This document shows positions 1 through 6,624 of a stretch of 32,230 nt of DNA, in pieces. Below the pieces are notes generated by a model. That model saw only the letters and a program-made list of their open reading frames with translations. It searched no databases and was not told the DNA's origin. The stretch spans positions 1-32,230 of the forward strand of contig NZ_SNZF01000039.1 in assembly GCF_004363725.1 (NCBI RefSeq), given 5' to 3'. Positions within the stretch are counted from its first letter, which is position 1, and each line of letters starts with the position of its first letter. Source of the stretch: Aquamicrobium defluvii (GTDB lineage Bacteria > Pseudomonadota > Alphaproteobacteria > Rhizobiales > Rhizobiaceae). The translations under genes and the position numbers were made by a program.

Positions 1-99
1 TTGTCGACCGACCACCGGGCGGTGGACGGGGCGCTGGGTGCCGAACTCATCGGCGCCTTCAAGCGCCTCATCGAAAACCCGATGGGGCTCGTGGTGTAA
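1..99 (+). CDS. pdhC: Pyruvate dehydrogenase E2 (dihydrolipoamide acetyltransferase), C-terminal end only
   Basis: The frame is open from the first base and ends in TAA at 97-99, giving the last 32 residues of a protein whose start lies outside the window. The sequence carries the DHRAVDGA motif; the His and Asp of HRxxDG form the acyltransferase active site of E2 enzymes. The tail ending in FKRLIENPMGLVV is typical of alphaproteobacterial PDH E2. E2 transfers the acetyl group from the lipoyl arm to CoA in the cytoplasmic PDH complex. The E3 gene lpd follows at 1309, which favours PDH over the oxoglutarate complex. The symbol rests on this short tail plus context. Confidence 0.85.
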   Translation: MSTDHRAVDGALGAELIGAFKRLIENPMGLVV

Positions 100-105
100 A
101 CTCTC

Positions 106-708
106 ATGCGCACGGTTCTCTGCTATGGCGACTCGCTGACCTGGGGCTACGATGCCTCGGGTCCGTGCCGCCATGCGCTGGCAGACCGGTGGCCCAGCGT
201 GTTGCAACGCGAACTTGGGCCGGGCGTGCAAGTCATCGCCGAAGGGCTGAACGGGCGTACCACCGCGTTCGATGACGGTCTGACCGGTGCCGACCGCAAC
301 GGCGCCCGTTTCCTGCCGACGCTTCTGTCCTCGCATGCGCCGCTCGATCTGGTGGTCATCATGCTGGGCTCCAACGACATGAAGTCGTGGATTCACGGCG
401 ACCCGTTCGTCGCCCGGCAGGGTATGCGCCGCCTCGTCGCCATCGTGCGCGGGCATGACGATCCGCTCGGCCATCCGGAGCCGAAGGTGCTGATCGTCGC
501 TCCGCCGGTGGCTTCTCCCGGCCAGAAAGGGGCAGGCGAACTCGCCGGTTATTATGAGCAGCTTGCGGACGAGCTGGGTTGCGGGTTCTTCGATGCTTCC
601 GGTGTGTGCGGGGTCACGCCCATCGATGGCGTGCATATGGATGCGGAAAATACGCGCAGGCTCGGCGAGGCGCTCGCCTCGCTCTTGCGCGTGATGCTGG
701 AGCTTTGA
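106..708 (+). CDS. SGNH/GDSL-family hydrolase (arylesterase-like)
   Basis: A 200-residue protein with the SGNH blocks: GDSL at residues 8-11 (nucleophile Ser10), the Gly/Asn segment GLNGRTT (block II), GSND (block III) and a C-terminal DGVHMD giving the Asp-x-x-His pair. The family cleaves esters or acetyl groups; the substrate cannot be read from sequence. There is no obvious signal peptide, so it is probably cytoplasmic. It starts 6 nt after the pdhC stop and ends 2 nt before the next gene, so it is almost certainly co-transcribed with pdhC, the GNAT gene and lpd. A hydrolase inside a PDH operon suggests a housekeeping role near acyl metabolism, but that is inference. Confidence 0.88.
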   Translation: MRTVLCYGDSLTWGYDASGPCRHALADRWPSVLQRELGPGVQVIAEGLNGRTTAFDDGLTGADRNGARFLPTLLSSHAPLDLVVIMLGSNDMKSWIHGDPFVARQGMRRLVAIVRGHDDPLGHPEPKVLIVAPPVASPGQKGAGELAGYYEQLADELGCGFFDASGVCGVTPIDGVHMDAENTRRLGEALASLLRVMLEL

Positions 709-710
709 AT

Positions 711-1292
711 ATGTCGCACGCTGTTTCCATCAGGCCCGCTCAAAAGGGCGATGCGGCTGAGATGGCCATTCTGGTCGATATTTCGTCGCACGGTTTCGCC
801 TCATGGTTCTGGTATGGCGCGGTGCTGAACGGCTCGAAGGAAACCGCCTTCGAGGAAGGCCGCTGCTTCATGCGCTCCGACACCCAGCCCGCCGCATGGA
901 AGGATGCCAGCATCGCACTGGTGGGCGACGAGATCGCCGGCGTCATCATCGGCCATCCCATCCTGCCTTCCATCATGGATGAAACGGCGCCGCATCCGGT
1001 TGTCGAGCCGATCCTCGAATTGCAGAAGACGATTGCCGGCGACTGGTTCATCGACAGTCTCGGCGTTTATCGCCATCATCGCGGCAGGGGGCTCGGCAAG
1101 CGGCTGCTTGCGCATGAGATCGCCCGCGCCGGCAACCGGCCGGTGAGCCTGATCACCGAAAGTGACAACGAAACCGCGCTTGGGCTTTACAAATCGCATG
1201 GATTCGCAGAGGTGACGCGACGGCAGGCTGTACCGCTCACCGAAAACGGCAAGCAACATGACTGGGTGCTGCTGACGCGCAGCGCCGCTTGA
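711..1292 (+). CDS. GNAT-family N-acetyltransferase
   Basis: A 193-residue protein. I chose the ATG at 711, which gives MSHAVSIRPA; the frame stays open upstream inside the preceding gene, but that extension does not look like GNAT sequence. The acetyl-CoA loop is visible as HRGRGLGKRLL within motif A, followed by ESDNETALGLYKSHGF, the usual C-terminal GNAT block. Such enzymes move an acetyl group from acetyl-CoA to an amine; the acceptor is unknown. It lies between the SGNH hydrolase (2 nt gap) and lpd (16 nt gap), so an acetyl-CoA user sits among genes for the acetyl-CoA-producing PDH complex. Confidence 0.88.
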   Translation: MSHAVSIRPAQKGDAAEMAILVDISSHGFASWFWYGAVLNGSKETAFEEGRCFMRSDTQPAAWKDASIALVGDEIAGVIIGHPILPSIMDETAPHPVVEPILELQKTIAGDWFIDSLGVYRHHRGRGLGKRLLAHEIARAGNRPVSLITESDNETALGLYKSHGFAEVTRRQAVPLTENGKQHDWVLLTRSAA

Positions 1293-1308
1293 GGAAAGGC
1301 AGGGATTT

Positions 1309-2772
1309 ATGGCCGAGGCTTACGACGTCATCATCATCGGTTCAGGTCCGGGCGGCTATGTGACGGCCGTGCGCTCCGCGCAGCTTGGCTTCAAAACCGC
1401 GATCGTGGAGCGCGAACATCTGGGCGGCATCTGCCTCAACTGGGGCTGTATCCCAACCAAGGCGCTGCTGCGCTCGGCTGAAATCAAGCACTATGCCGAG
1501 AATCCCGGTGCCTATGGCCTCAAGATCGACGGCAAGGTCAGTGCCGACATCGATGCCGTGGTGGAGCGCTCGCGCGGCGTGTCGCGTCGGCTGAATGGCG
1601 GCGTCGCCTTCCTGATGAAGAAGAACAAGGTCGATGTGATCTGGGGCGAGGCGAAGCTTTCCAGGGCTCCCGTTCCGGGAAAAGCGGGCGAAATCGTCGT
1701 TTCCAAAAGCTCGAAGAAGCCGATGGAGCCGCAGAATCCGGTGCCTAAGGGCGTGAAGGGCGAAGGCACTTATACGGCAAAGCATATCATCGTCGCCACC
1801 GGCGCGCGGCCGCGTGCGCTGCCCGGCATCGAGCCGGACGGCAAGCTGATCTGGAGCTATTTCGAGGCCATGGTGCCAAAGGAAATGCCGAAGTCGCTGC
1901 TGGTCATGGGATCGGGCGCCATCGGCATCGAGTTCGCCTCGTTCTACCGCACCATGGGCGCCGAGGTGACCGTGGTCGAGGTCATGCCGCAGGTCATGCC
2001 GGTCGAGGATGCCGAAATCTCCAAATTCGCCCAGAAGCAGTTCGAGAAGCAGGGCATGAAGATCCTGCTCGAAGCCAAGGTGACGAAGGTCGAGAAGGGC
2101 GCGAACTCGATCACCGCCCATGTCGAGACAAAGGACGGCAAGGTCGAGAAGATCACCGCCGAGCGCATGATCTCGGCTGTCGGCGTGGTCGGCAACATCG
2201 AAAATCTCGGGCTGGAAGCGCTTGGCGTGAAGACCGACCGCGGCTGTGTGGTGGTGGACGGCTACGGCAACACCAATGTGCCGGGCATCCATGCCATCGG
2301 CGATGTCGCCGGTCCGCCCATGCTGGCACACAAGGCCGAGCATGAAGGCGTGATCTGCGTGGAGAAGATCGCCGGCGTGCCGGGCGTGCATGGGCTCGAC
2401 AAGTCGAAGATTCCCGGCTGCACCTATTGCAGCCCGCAGGTCGCCTCCGTCGGCCTCACCGAAGCCAAGGCCAAGGCGGAAGGCCGCGACATCCGTGTCG
2501 GCCGCTTCCAGTTCGCCGCCAACGGCAAGGCCATTGCGCTGGGCGAAGATCAGGGCCTGATCAAGACCATCTTCGACAAGAAGACGGGCGAGCTGCTGGG
2601 TGCACATATGGTCGGCGCGGAAGTGACCGAACTGATCCAGGGTTTTGTCGTGGCGATGAACCTCGAAACCACCGAGGAGGAGCTGATGCACACGGTGTTC
2701 CCGCATCCGACCCTTTCGGAGATGATGAAGGAAAGCGTTCTCGACGCGTATGGGCGTGCGCTGAACGCCTGA
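1309..2772 (+). CDS. lpd: Dihydrolipoyl dehydrogenase (E3 of pyruvate dehydrogenase)
   Basis: A 487-residue flavoprotein disulfide reductase that reoxidises dihydrolipoamide using FAD and NAD+. Visible are the N-terminal FAD fold (GSGPGGY), the redox-active disulfide in GGICLNWGCIPTKALL, the second dinucleotide fold (MGSGAIGIEFASFY), the FAD-contact block HAIGDVAGPPMLAHKAEHEG and the C-terminal dimer-interface active-site motif HPHPTLSE with its His and Glu. GGCAGGGA precedes the ATG as a plausible ribosome-binding site. It is slightly longer than common E3 proteins because of a Lys/Pro-rich stretch of about 20 residues before the IIVATGARPR segment. It closes the pdhC-SGNH-GNAT-lpd cluster, so it probably serves PDH. 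Confidence 0.97.
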   Translation: MAEAYDVIIIGSGPGGYVTAVRSAQLGFKTAIVEREHLGGICLNWGCIPTKALLRSAEIKHYAENPGAYGLKIDGKVSADIDAVVERSRGVSRRLNGGVAFLMKKNKVDVIWGEAKLSRAPVPGKAGEIVVSKSSKKPMEPQNPVPKGVKGEGTYTAKHIIVATGARPRALPGIEPDGKLIWSYFEAMVPKEMPKSLLVMGSGAIGIEFASFYRTMGAEVTVVEVMPQVMPVEDAEISKFAQKQFEKQGMKILLEAKVTKVEKGANSITAHVETKDGKVEKITAERMISAVGVVGNIENLGLEALGVKTDRGCVVVDGYGNTNVPGIHAIGDVAGPPMLAHKAEHEGVICVEKIAGVPGVHGLDKSKIPGCTYCSPQVASVGLTEAKAKAEGRDIRVGRFQFAANGKAIALGEDQGLIKTIFDKKTGELLGAHMVGAEVTELIQGFVVAMNLETTEEELMHTVFPHPTLSEMMKESVLDAYGRALNA

Positions 2773-2838
2773 GCCAGCCTGTCGGCGCCGGGGCGAAAGA
2801 CGACTGCGCTCTTCGCTGCGGCGCCTGAGGCAAGCCGT

Positions 2839-2864
2839 GGAACCAGATGAGAGATTTGAGCGTT
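2839..2864 (+). promoter_or_regulatory. Candidate EcfG (general stress sigma) promoter
   Basis: GGAAC at 2839-2843, a 17-nt spacer, then CGTT at 2861-2864. This matches the known alphaproteobacterial EcfG/RpoE2 consensus GGAAC-N16/17-CGTT. It lies 38 nt ahead of the ATG at 2903, and a ribosome-binding site GGAAGGA sits at 2888-2894. The downstream gene belongs to a stress-associated family, which fits. It was found by eye, not by scoring. Confidence 0.65.
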
Positions 2865-2902
2865 GCATGTGAATTCTAATCCTTTGCGGAAGGACCATTC
2901 AT

Positions 2903-3160
2903 ATGGACGTCAACGGTGTGGGCTGGATCGCGGCGATAGTGGTCGGCGGAGTTGCCGGCTGGCTGGCCGAGATCGTGATGAAGGGCAACATGGGGCTCCT
3001 CATGAACGTGGTTCTGGGAATCGTCGGCGCAGTGGTGCTGAACGCCATATTGCAGGCTCTCAACATCGGCTCCTTCGGCGTAGGCTGGCTTGCCTATCTC
3101 ATCACGGGCTTTATCGGCGCATGCATTCTCATTTTCGTAGGGCGGATGGTGCGCCAGTAG
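2903..3160 (+). CDS. GlsB/YeaQ/YmgE-family small membrane protein
   Basis: An 85-residue, very hydrophobic and Gly-rich protein with three predicted membrane helices (about residues 7-27, 31-52 and 60-80) and the family's GxxAGWLA signature near residue 17. It belongs to the transglycosylase-associated protein family (PF04226), whose members are often induced by stress or stationary phase; the molecular role is not established. The ATG has a strong GGAAGGA upstream. A good EcfG-type promoter precedes it and a perfect terminator hairpin follows, so it is probably a one-gene stress-regulated unit between lpd and lipA. Confidence 0.88.
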   Translation: MDVNGVGWIAAIVVGGVAGWLAEIVMKGNMGLLMNVVLGIVGAVVLNAILQALNIGSFGVGWLAYLITGFIGACILIFVGRMVRQ

Positions 3161-3186
3161 CGCAGCGGTTCGACCTGCATTTCAAC

Positions 3187-3222
3187 AAGGCCGTGGCGGC
3201 TCGCTCCGCCACGGCCTTTCTT
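3187..3222 (+). terminator. Rho-independent terminator after the GlsB-like gene
   Basis: A perfect 13-bp stem (3187-3199 with 3206-3218) around a 6-nt loop, followed by TCTTCTTC. It lies 26 nt past the stop codon and separates this gene from lipA. Confidence 0.88.
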
Positions 3223-3253
3223 CTTCGGGCAAAACGTCCTAGATGACACTGAG

Positions 3254-3275
3254 GGGCGCGATGCCATCCGCGCCC
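3254..3275 (+). other. Stem-loop in the lipA leader
   Basis: GGGCGCG (3254-3260) pairs perfectly with CGCGCCC (3269-3275) across an 8-nt loop, 20 nt upstream of the lipA ATG. There is no T-tract, so it is not a terminator. It could affect translation or be chance in GC-rich DNA. Confidence 0.35.
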
Positions 3276-3295
3276 GCGACAGAATTGGATCGGAC

Positions 3296-4267
3296 ATGGT
3301 CACCGTTCTCGACAACATCGCAAATCCGCCGCGGGTGAGGCATCCCGAAAAGGCGCACCGCCCCGATCAGGAGGTGCTGCGCAAGCCCGAGTGGATTCGC
3401 GTCAAGGCTCCGGTTTCCAGGGGCTATGCCGAAACCCGCGAGATCGTGAAGTCGAACAAGCTGGTGACCGTGTGCGAGGAGGCCGGCTGTCCCAATATCG
3501 GTGAGTGCTGGGAAAAGAAGCACGCCACATTCATGATCATGGGCGAGATCTGCACGCGCGCCTGCGCCTTCTGCAACGTCGCCACGGGCATCCCGACGGC
3601 TCTCGATGCGAACGAGCCGGAGCGCGTGGCGCACGCCGTGCGGCAGATGGGTCTCACCCATGTCGTCATCACCTCCGTGGACCGTGACGATCTCGCCGAT
3701 GGCGGCGCGCAGCATTTCGCCGATGTCATCCACGCCATCCGCGCCGCGGCGCCCGCGACGACCATCGAGATCCTGACGCCGGACTTCCTGCGCAAGGAGG
3801 GAGCCGGGGCCCTTGAGATCGTCGTTGCGGCAAGGCCGGACGTCTTCAACCACAATCTGGAAACGGTGCCGTCCAACTATCTGACGGTGCGCCCCGGCGC
3901 GCGCTACTTCCATTCGATCCGGCTGTTGCAGCGGGTGAAGGAACTCGACCCTTCCATCTTCACCAAGTCCGGCATCATGGTGGGGCTCGGCGAGGAGCGC
4001 AACGAGGTGCTGCAACTGATGGACGACCTGCGCACCGCCGATGTCGATTTCATGACCATCGGCCAGTACCTCCAGCCGACCCGCAAGCACCATCCGGTCA
4101 AGCGCTTCGTGACGCCGGAGGAGTTCAAGTCCTACGAGACCATCGGCAGGACCAAGGGTTTCCTCCTGGTGGCGTCCAGCCCGCTGACGCGCTCGTCTCA
4201 CCATGCCGGCGAGGATTTCGCGCGGTTGAAAGCGGCCCGTGAGGCTGCGTTGCGCAAGTCGGCCTAA
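3296..4267 (+). CDS. lipA: Lipoyl synthase
   Basis: A 323-residue radical-SAM enzyme that inserts two sulfur atoms into protein-bound octanoyl groups to make lipoyl cofactors for PDH and related complexes. The auxiliary [4Fe-4S] cluster cysteines are C60, C65 and C71 (CEEAGCPNIGEC), and the radical-SAM cluster is C86-x3-C90-x2-C93 (CTRACAFC). The C-terminal RSS motif that ligates the auxiliary cluster through Ser is at 299-301. The residue after it is His where most homologues have Tyr (RSSY). Length is normal. Its place just after the PDH genes fits its function. No strong ribosome-binding site precedes the ATG. Confidence 0.97.
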   Translation: MVTVLDNIANPPRVRHPEKAHRPDQEVLRKPEWIRVKAPVSRGYAETREIVKSNKLVTVCEEAGCPNIGECWEKKHATFMIMGEICTRACAFCNVATGIPTALDANEPERVAHAVRQMGLTHVVITSVDRDDLADGGAQHFADVIHAIRAAAPATTIEILTPDFLRKEGAGALEIVVAARPDVFNHNLETVPSNYLTVRPGARYFHSIRLLQRVKELDPSIFTKSGIMVGLGEERNEVLQLMDDLRTADVDFMTIGQYLQPTRKHHPVKRFVTPEEFKSYETIGRTKGFLLVASSPLTRSSHHAGEDFARLKAAREAALRKSA

Positions 4268-4279
4268 GCCCTTCGTTTC

Positions 4280-4741
4280 ATGCCAAAGTTCGAGGCCACC
4301 CGCCAAGTCGCCCACTCGCCGGATGAAATGTTCGCGCTCGTGGCAGATGTCGAGCGCTACCCGGAGTTCCTGCCGCTCTGTGAAGCGCTGAGCGTGCAGT
4401 CGCGCCGCGAACGTGACGGCAAGACCCTGCTCGTCGCCTCGATGAGCGTCGGCTACAAGGCGATCCGCGAAACGTTCACCACGCAGGTGCTTCTGAAGCC
4501 GCAGGAACGGGCCATCGACGTCAAATATATCGACGGACCGTTCAAATATCTCAGCAATGTCTGGGAATTCGAGGCGGAAGGCTCCGGCTGTCTGGTGCGC
4601 TTCTTCATCGACTACGAATTCAAGAGCCGCCTGCTCGGCGCGGTGATGGGAACGATGTTCGACCGCGCCTTCCGCATGTTCGCCGAAGCCTTCGAGAAGC
4701 GCGCCGATGCGATCTACGGGCGCTCGGCGGAAACGGCCTGA
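4280..4741 (+). CDS. RatA/COQ10-like START-domain protein
   Basis: A 153-residue single-domain protein of the polyketide cyclase/START type. It opens with FEATRQVAHSPDEMFALVADVERYPEFLPLC, here cited as residues 4-34, and continues with the FKYLSNVWEFE and FIDYEFKS strands typical of the family. Eukaryotic and alphaproteobacterial COQ10 proteins bind coenzyme Q and support respiration; the E. coli relative RatA was described as blocking ribosome subunit joining. No RatB-like partner gene is adjacent, so a ubiquinone-chaperone role is more likely here. It starts 12 nt after lipA and probably shares its transcript. Its 3' end overlaps the convergent cinA gene by 28 nt. Confidence 0.85.
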   Translation: MPKFEATRQVAHSPDEMFALVADVERYPEFLPLCEALSVQSRRERDGKTLLVASMSVGYKAIRETFTTQVLLKPQERAIDVKYIDGPFKYLSNVWEFEAEGSGCLVRFFIDYEFKSRLLGAVMGTMFDRAFRMFAEAFEKRADAIYGRSAETA

Positions 4742-5259
4742 TCGTCCGCAAGCCCCCGCAGGCCCATGCGCAGCGCGTGCTTCACCGTCTCCCTGCGGAT
4801 ATAGTCGCGGCCGCGATTGTCGAAGATGCATTTCTCCACATGAACGGGTTTGCCCGTCATCGCCAGTCCGAACCACACGAGCCCGACCGGCTTGTCCGCG
4901 CTGCCGCCGTCAGGGCCGGCGATGCCGGTGACGGCAAGGGCAATACCGGCGCGCGAGTTCCTGAGCGCGCCTTCGGCCATTTCGGCGGCCGTAGGCGACG
5001 ATACCGCGCCATGATCCGCCAGCGTCCGTTCCGAAACGCCCAGCATTTCCATCTTGGCTTCGTTGGAGTAGGTGACGAAGCCGCGGTCCACCATGGACGA
5101 GGAGCCCGGAATGTCGGTCATGGCGGCGATGATGAGGCCGCCGGTGCAGCTTTCGGCGGTGGCCGCCAGTATGCCGCTATGCTGGCACGCCTTCAGGAAA
5201 CTGTCCGCCAGTTCTCCGACATCCGGATGTCTGGCTTCTCCGACGCCTGCCTCCGTCAT
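4714..5259 (-). CDS. cinA: CinA C-terminal-domain protein (nicotinamide-nucleotide amidase family)
   Basis: A 181-residue stand-alone CinA/PncC domain. Recognisable blocks are AESCTGGLI (about residues 35-43), the DIPGSSS and GFVTYSNEAK segments, and AVTGIAGPDGG. Characterised PncC enzymes deamidate nicotinamide mononucleotide to the nicotinate form in pyridine-nucleotide salvage. The N-terminal molybdopterin-binding-like domain of long CinA proteins is absent, which is common in this group. Its ATG overlaps the ispDF stop as ATGA at 5256-5259, so the two are translationally coupled. Its 3' end overlaps the convergent ratA-like gene. Confidence 0.93.
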   Translation of the reverse strand: MTEAGVGEARHPDVGELADSFLKACQHSGILAATAESCTGGLIIAAMTDIPGSSSMVDRGFVTYSNEAKMEMLGVSERTLADHGAVSSPTAAEMAEGALRNSRAGIALAVTGIAGPDGGSADKPVGLVWFGLAMTGKPVHVEKCIFDNRGRDYIRRETVKHALRMGLRGLADDQAVSAERP

Positions 5260-6485
5260 GCGGGAACCTCTCCTGGGTAGATGACGCTTGCCGTCGCGAT
5301 GGCCGCAATGCCTTCCTCGCGGCCGACGAACCCCAACCGTTCGTTGGTGGTGGCCTTGATCGAAATGCGCTCACCTGAAATGCCCAGCATGGAGGATAGT
5401 TCCGCCACCATCGCCTCGCGATGAGGGCCGATCTTCGGAGCCTCGCAGATCAGGGTGATGTCAGCATTGGCGATGCGGCCGCCGCGCTCGCGCACGATTG
5501 CCACCGCATGTTCCACGAACCGGCGCGATGCCGCGCCCTTCCATTGCGGATCGGAGGGTGGGAAGTGGGTTCCGATGTCTCCGGCCCCGCAGGTTGCGAG
5601 CAATGCATCGGTCAGGGCATGGAGGCCGACATCGGCATCGGAATGTCCGGACAGCTTGCGGGTGTGGGGGATGCTGACGCCGCACAGCACGACATGGTCG
5701 CCGGCCTCGAAGGAATGAACGTCATAGCCATTGCCGGTGCGAACGTCGGGAAAGCTTGCAGCCGTTCCTTTAAGCCTTTGGTCTGCCATTGAAATATCCC
5801 TTGCCCAGGTAAGCTTTACATTGTCGGGTGAACCAGGCACCAGCATGACCGGAATGCCTGCCCATTCCGCGATTGCCGCGTCGTCGGTGAAATCGTGGCG
5901 GCCGAGCGCATGCGCCCGGTCATGTGCCTGGAGTATCGACAGGAAAGGAAAGCCCTGGGGCGTCTGCGCGCCATGCAGGCCGGCGCGCGGCACCGTTTCG
6001 CCCACCATCCCGCCGAAGGCTTCCCGCTTCAGCGTGTCGGCGACGGGCAATGCGGGCAACGCACCCTGTCTGTCGGTGATCGTGCCGATGGTGCGGCTGA
6101 TGAGTTCCATATCGCAGAAGGGACGAACCGCATCGTGAATCAAGACCTTGGATGGCGCTTCCTCATTCAGGGCCAGAAGGCCCAGCCGCACCGATTCCTG
6201 CCGTGTCGGCCCGCCGATCACGATGGTGACGCGATCATGGTAGCCTTCCGCCGCCTTGCGCAGCAATTCCCGGTCGTCCGCATGAATGGCGACCACGACG
6301 GTATCCACCTGCGGATGCGAAAGGAACGTTTCAAGCGTATGGGCAATGACGGCCCGGCCGCCAATGTGGCGATACTGTTTTGGCCCGTCGGCCTGCCCGG
6401 CGCGCTCACCGCGCCCGGCGGCAACGATCACGGCCGCGATCCGGCACGTTGCTTCCGGTGCAGAAATGTCGGTTCGCTCAGCCAT
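5256..6485 (-). CDS. ispDF: Bifunctional IspD/IspF enzyme of the MEP isoprenoid pathway
   Basis: A 409-residue fusion. Residues about 14-240 are IspD (2-C-methyl-D-erythritol 4-phosphate cytidylyltransferase) with AAGRGERAG and PKQY for CTP binding and HDAVRPF further on. Residues about 248-409 are IspF (2-C-methyl-D-erythritol 2,4-cyclodiphosphate synthase) with the zinc-binding GYDVHSF and the LSGHSDADVGLHALTDALLA region, ending in ATTNERLGFVGREEG. The two activities flank the IspE step of the pathway. The fusion is a known alphaproteobacterial and epsilonproteobacterial arrangement. It is transcribed divergently from dusB and leads into cinA with a 4-nt overlap. Confidence 0.97.
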   Translation of the reverse strand: MAERTDISAPEATCRIAAVIVAAGRGERAGQADGPKQYRHIGGRAVIAHTLETFLSHPQVDTVVVAIHADDRELLRKAAEGYHDRVTIVIGGPTRQESVRLGLLALNEEAPSKVLIHDAVRPFCDMELISRTIGTITDRQGALPALPVADTLKREAFGGMVGETVPRAGLHGAQTPQGFPFLSILQAHDRAHALGRHDFTDDAAIAEWAGIPVMLVPGSPDNVKLTWARDISMADQRLKGTAASFPDVRTGNGYDVHSFEAGDHVVLCGVSIPHTRKLSGHSDADVGLHALTDALLATCGAGDIGTHFPPSDPQWKGAASRRFVEHAVAIVRERGGRIANADITLICEAPKIGPHREAMVAELSSMLGISGERISIKATTNERLGFVGREEGIAAIATASVIYPGEVPA

Positions 6486-6624
6486 GGCGGAGGCTTAGTC
6501 GCGGGAGGTCGGGAAGGCCAGCCTTTTCAGCGGACCCGGGCAAATGTGACATGTTTGTGCATTGCATCATTTCCGGAGATTGTTTAAACAATGTGCATGG
6601 TAATTGTCTGCATGGTTTTTGTGC
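6486..6624. promoter_or_regulatory. Divergent control region between ispDF and dusB-ntrBC
   Basis: This 139-bp AT-richer segment must hold promoters for both directions. A plausible plus-strand promoter is TTGCAT at 6562-6567 with a weak AT-rich -10 near 6584-6590. TGCAT occurs five times, at 6558, 6563, 6594, 6609 and 6622. The perfect 14-bp palindrome at 6579-6592 lies in the middle. Confidence 0.5.
6579..6592. promoter_or_regulatory. Perfect 14-bp palindrome, candidate operator
   Basis: ATTGTTTAAACAAT is its own reverse complement over all 14 positions. It overlaps the likely -10 region of the dusB-ntrBC promoter, where a repressor or autoregulator could act. The protein that binds it is unknown. 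Confidence 0.5.

Noticed and set aside
1342..2898. A 518-residue open frame on the minus strand opposite lpd
   Set aside because: It mirrors lpd in a GC-rich gene, is rich in His/Asp/Arg without any family motif, and lpd is unmistakable.
4280..4741. A RatA/RatB toxin-antitoxin module
   Set aside because: No antitoxin-like small gene is adjacent; the neighbours are lipA and cinA. A START/COQ10-type role fits better.
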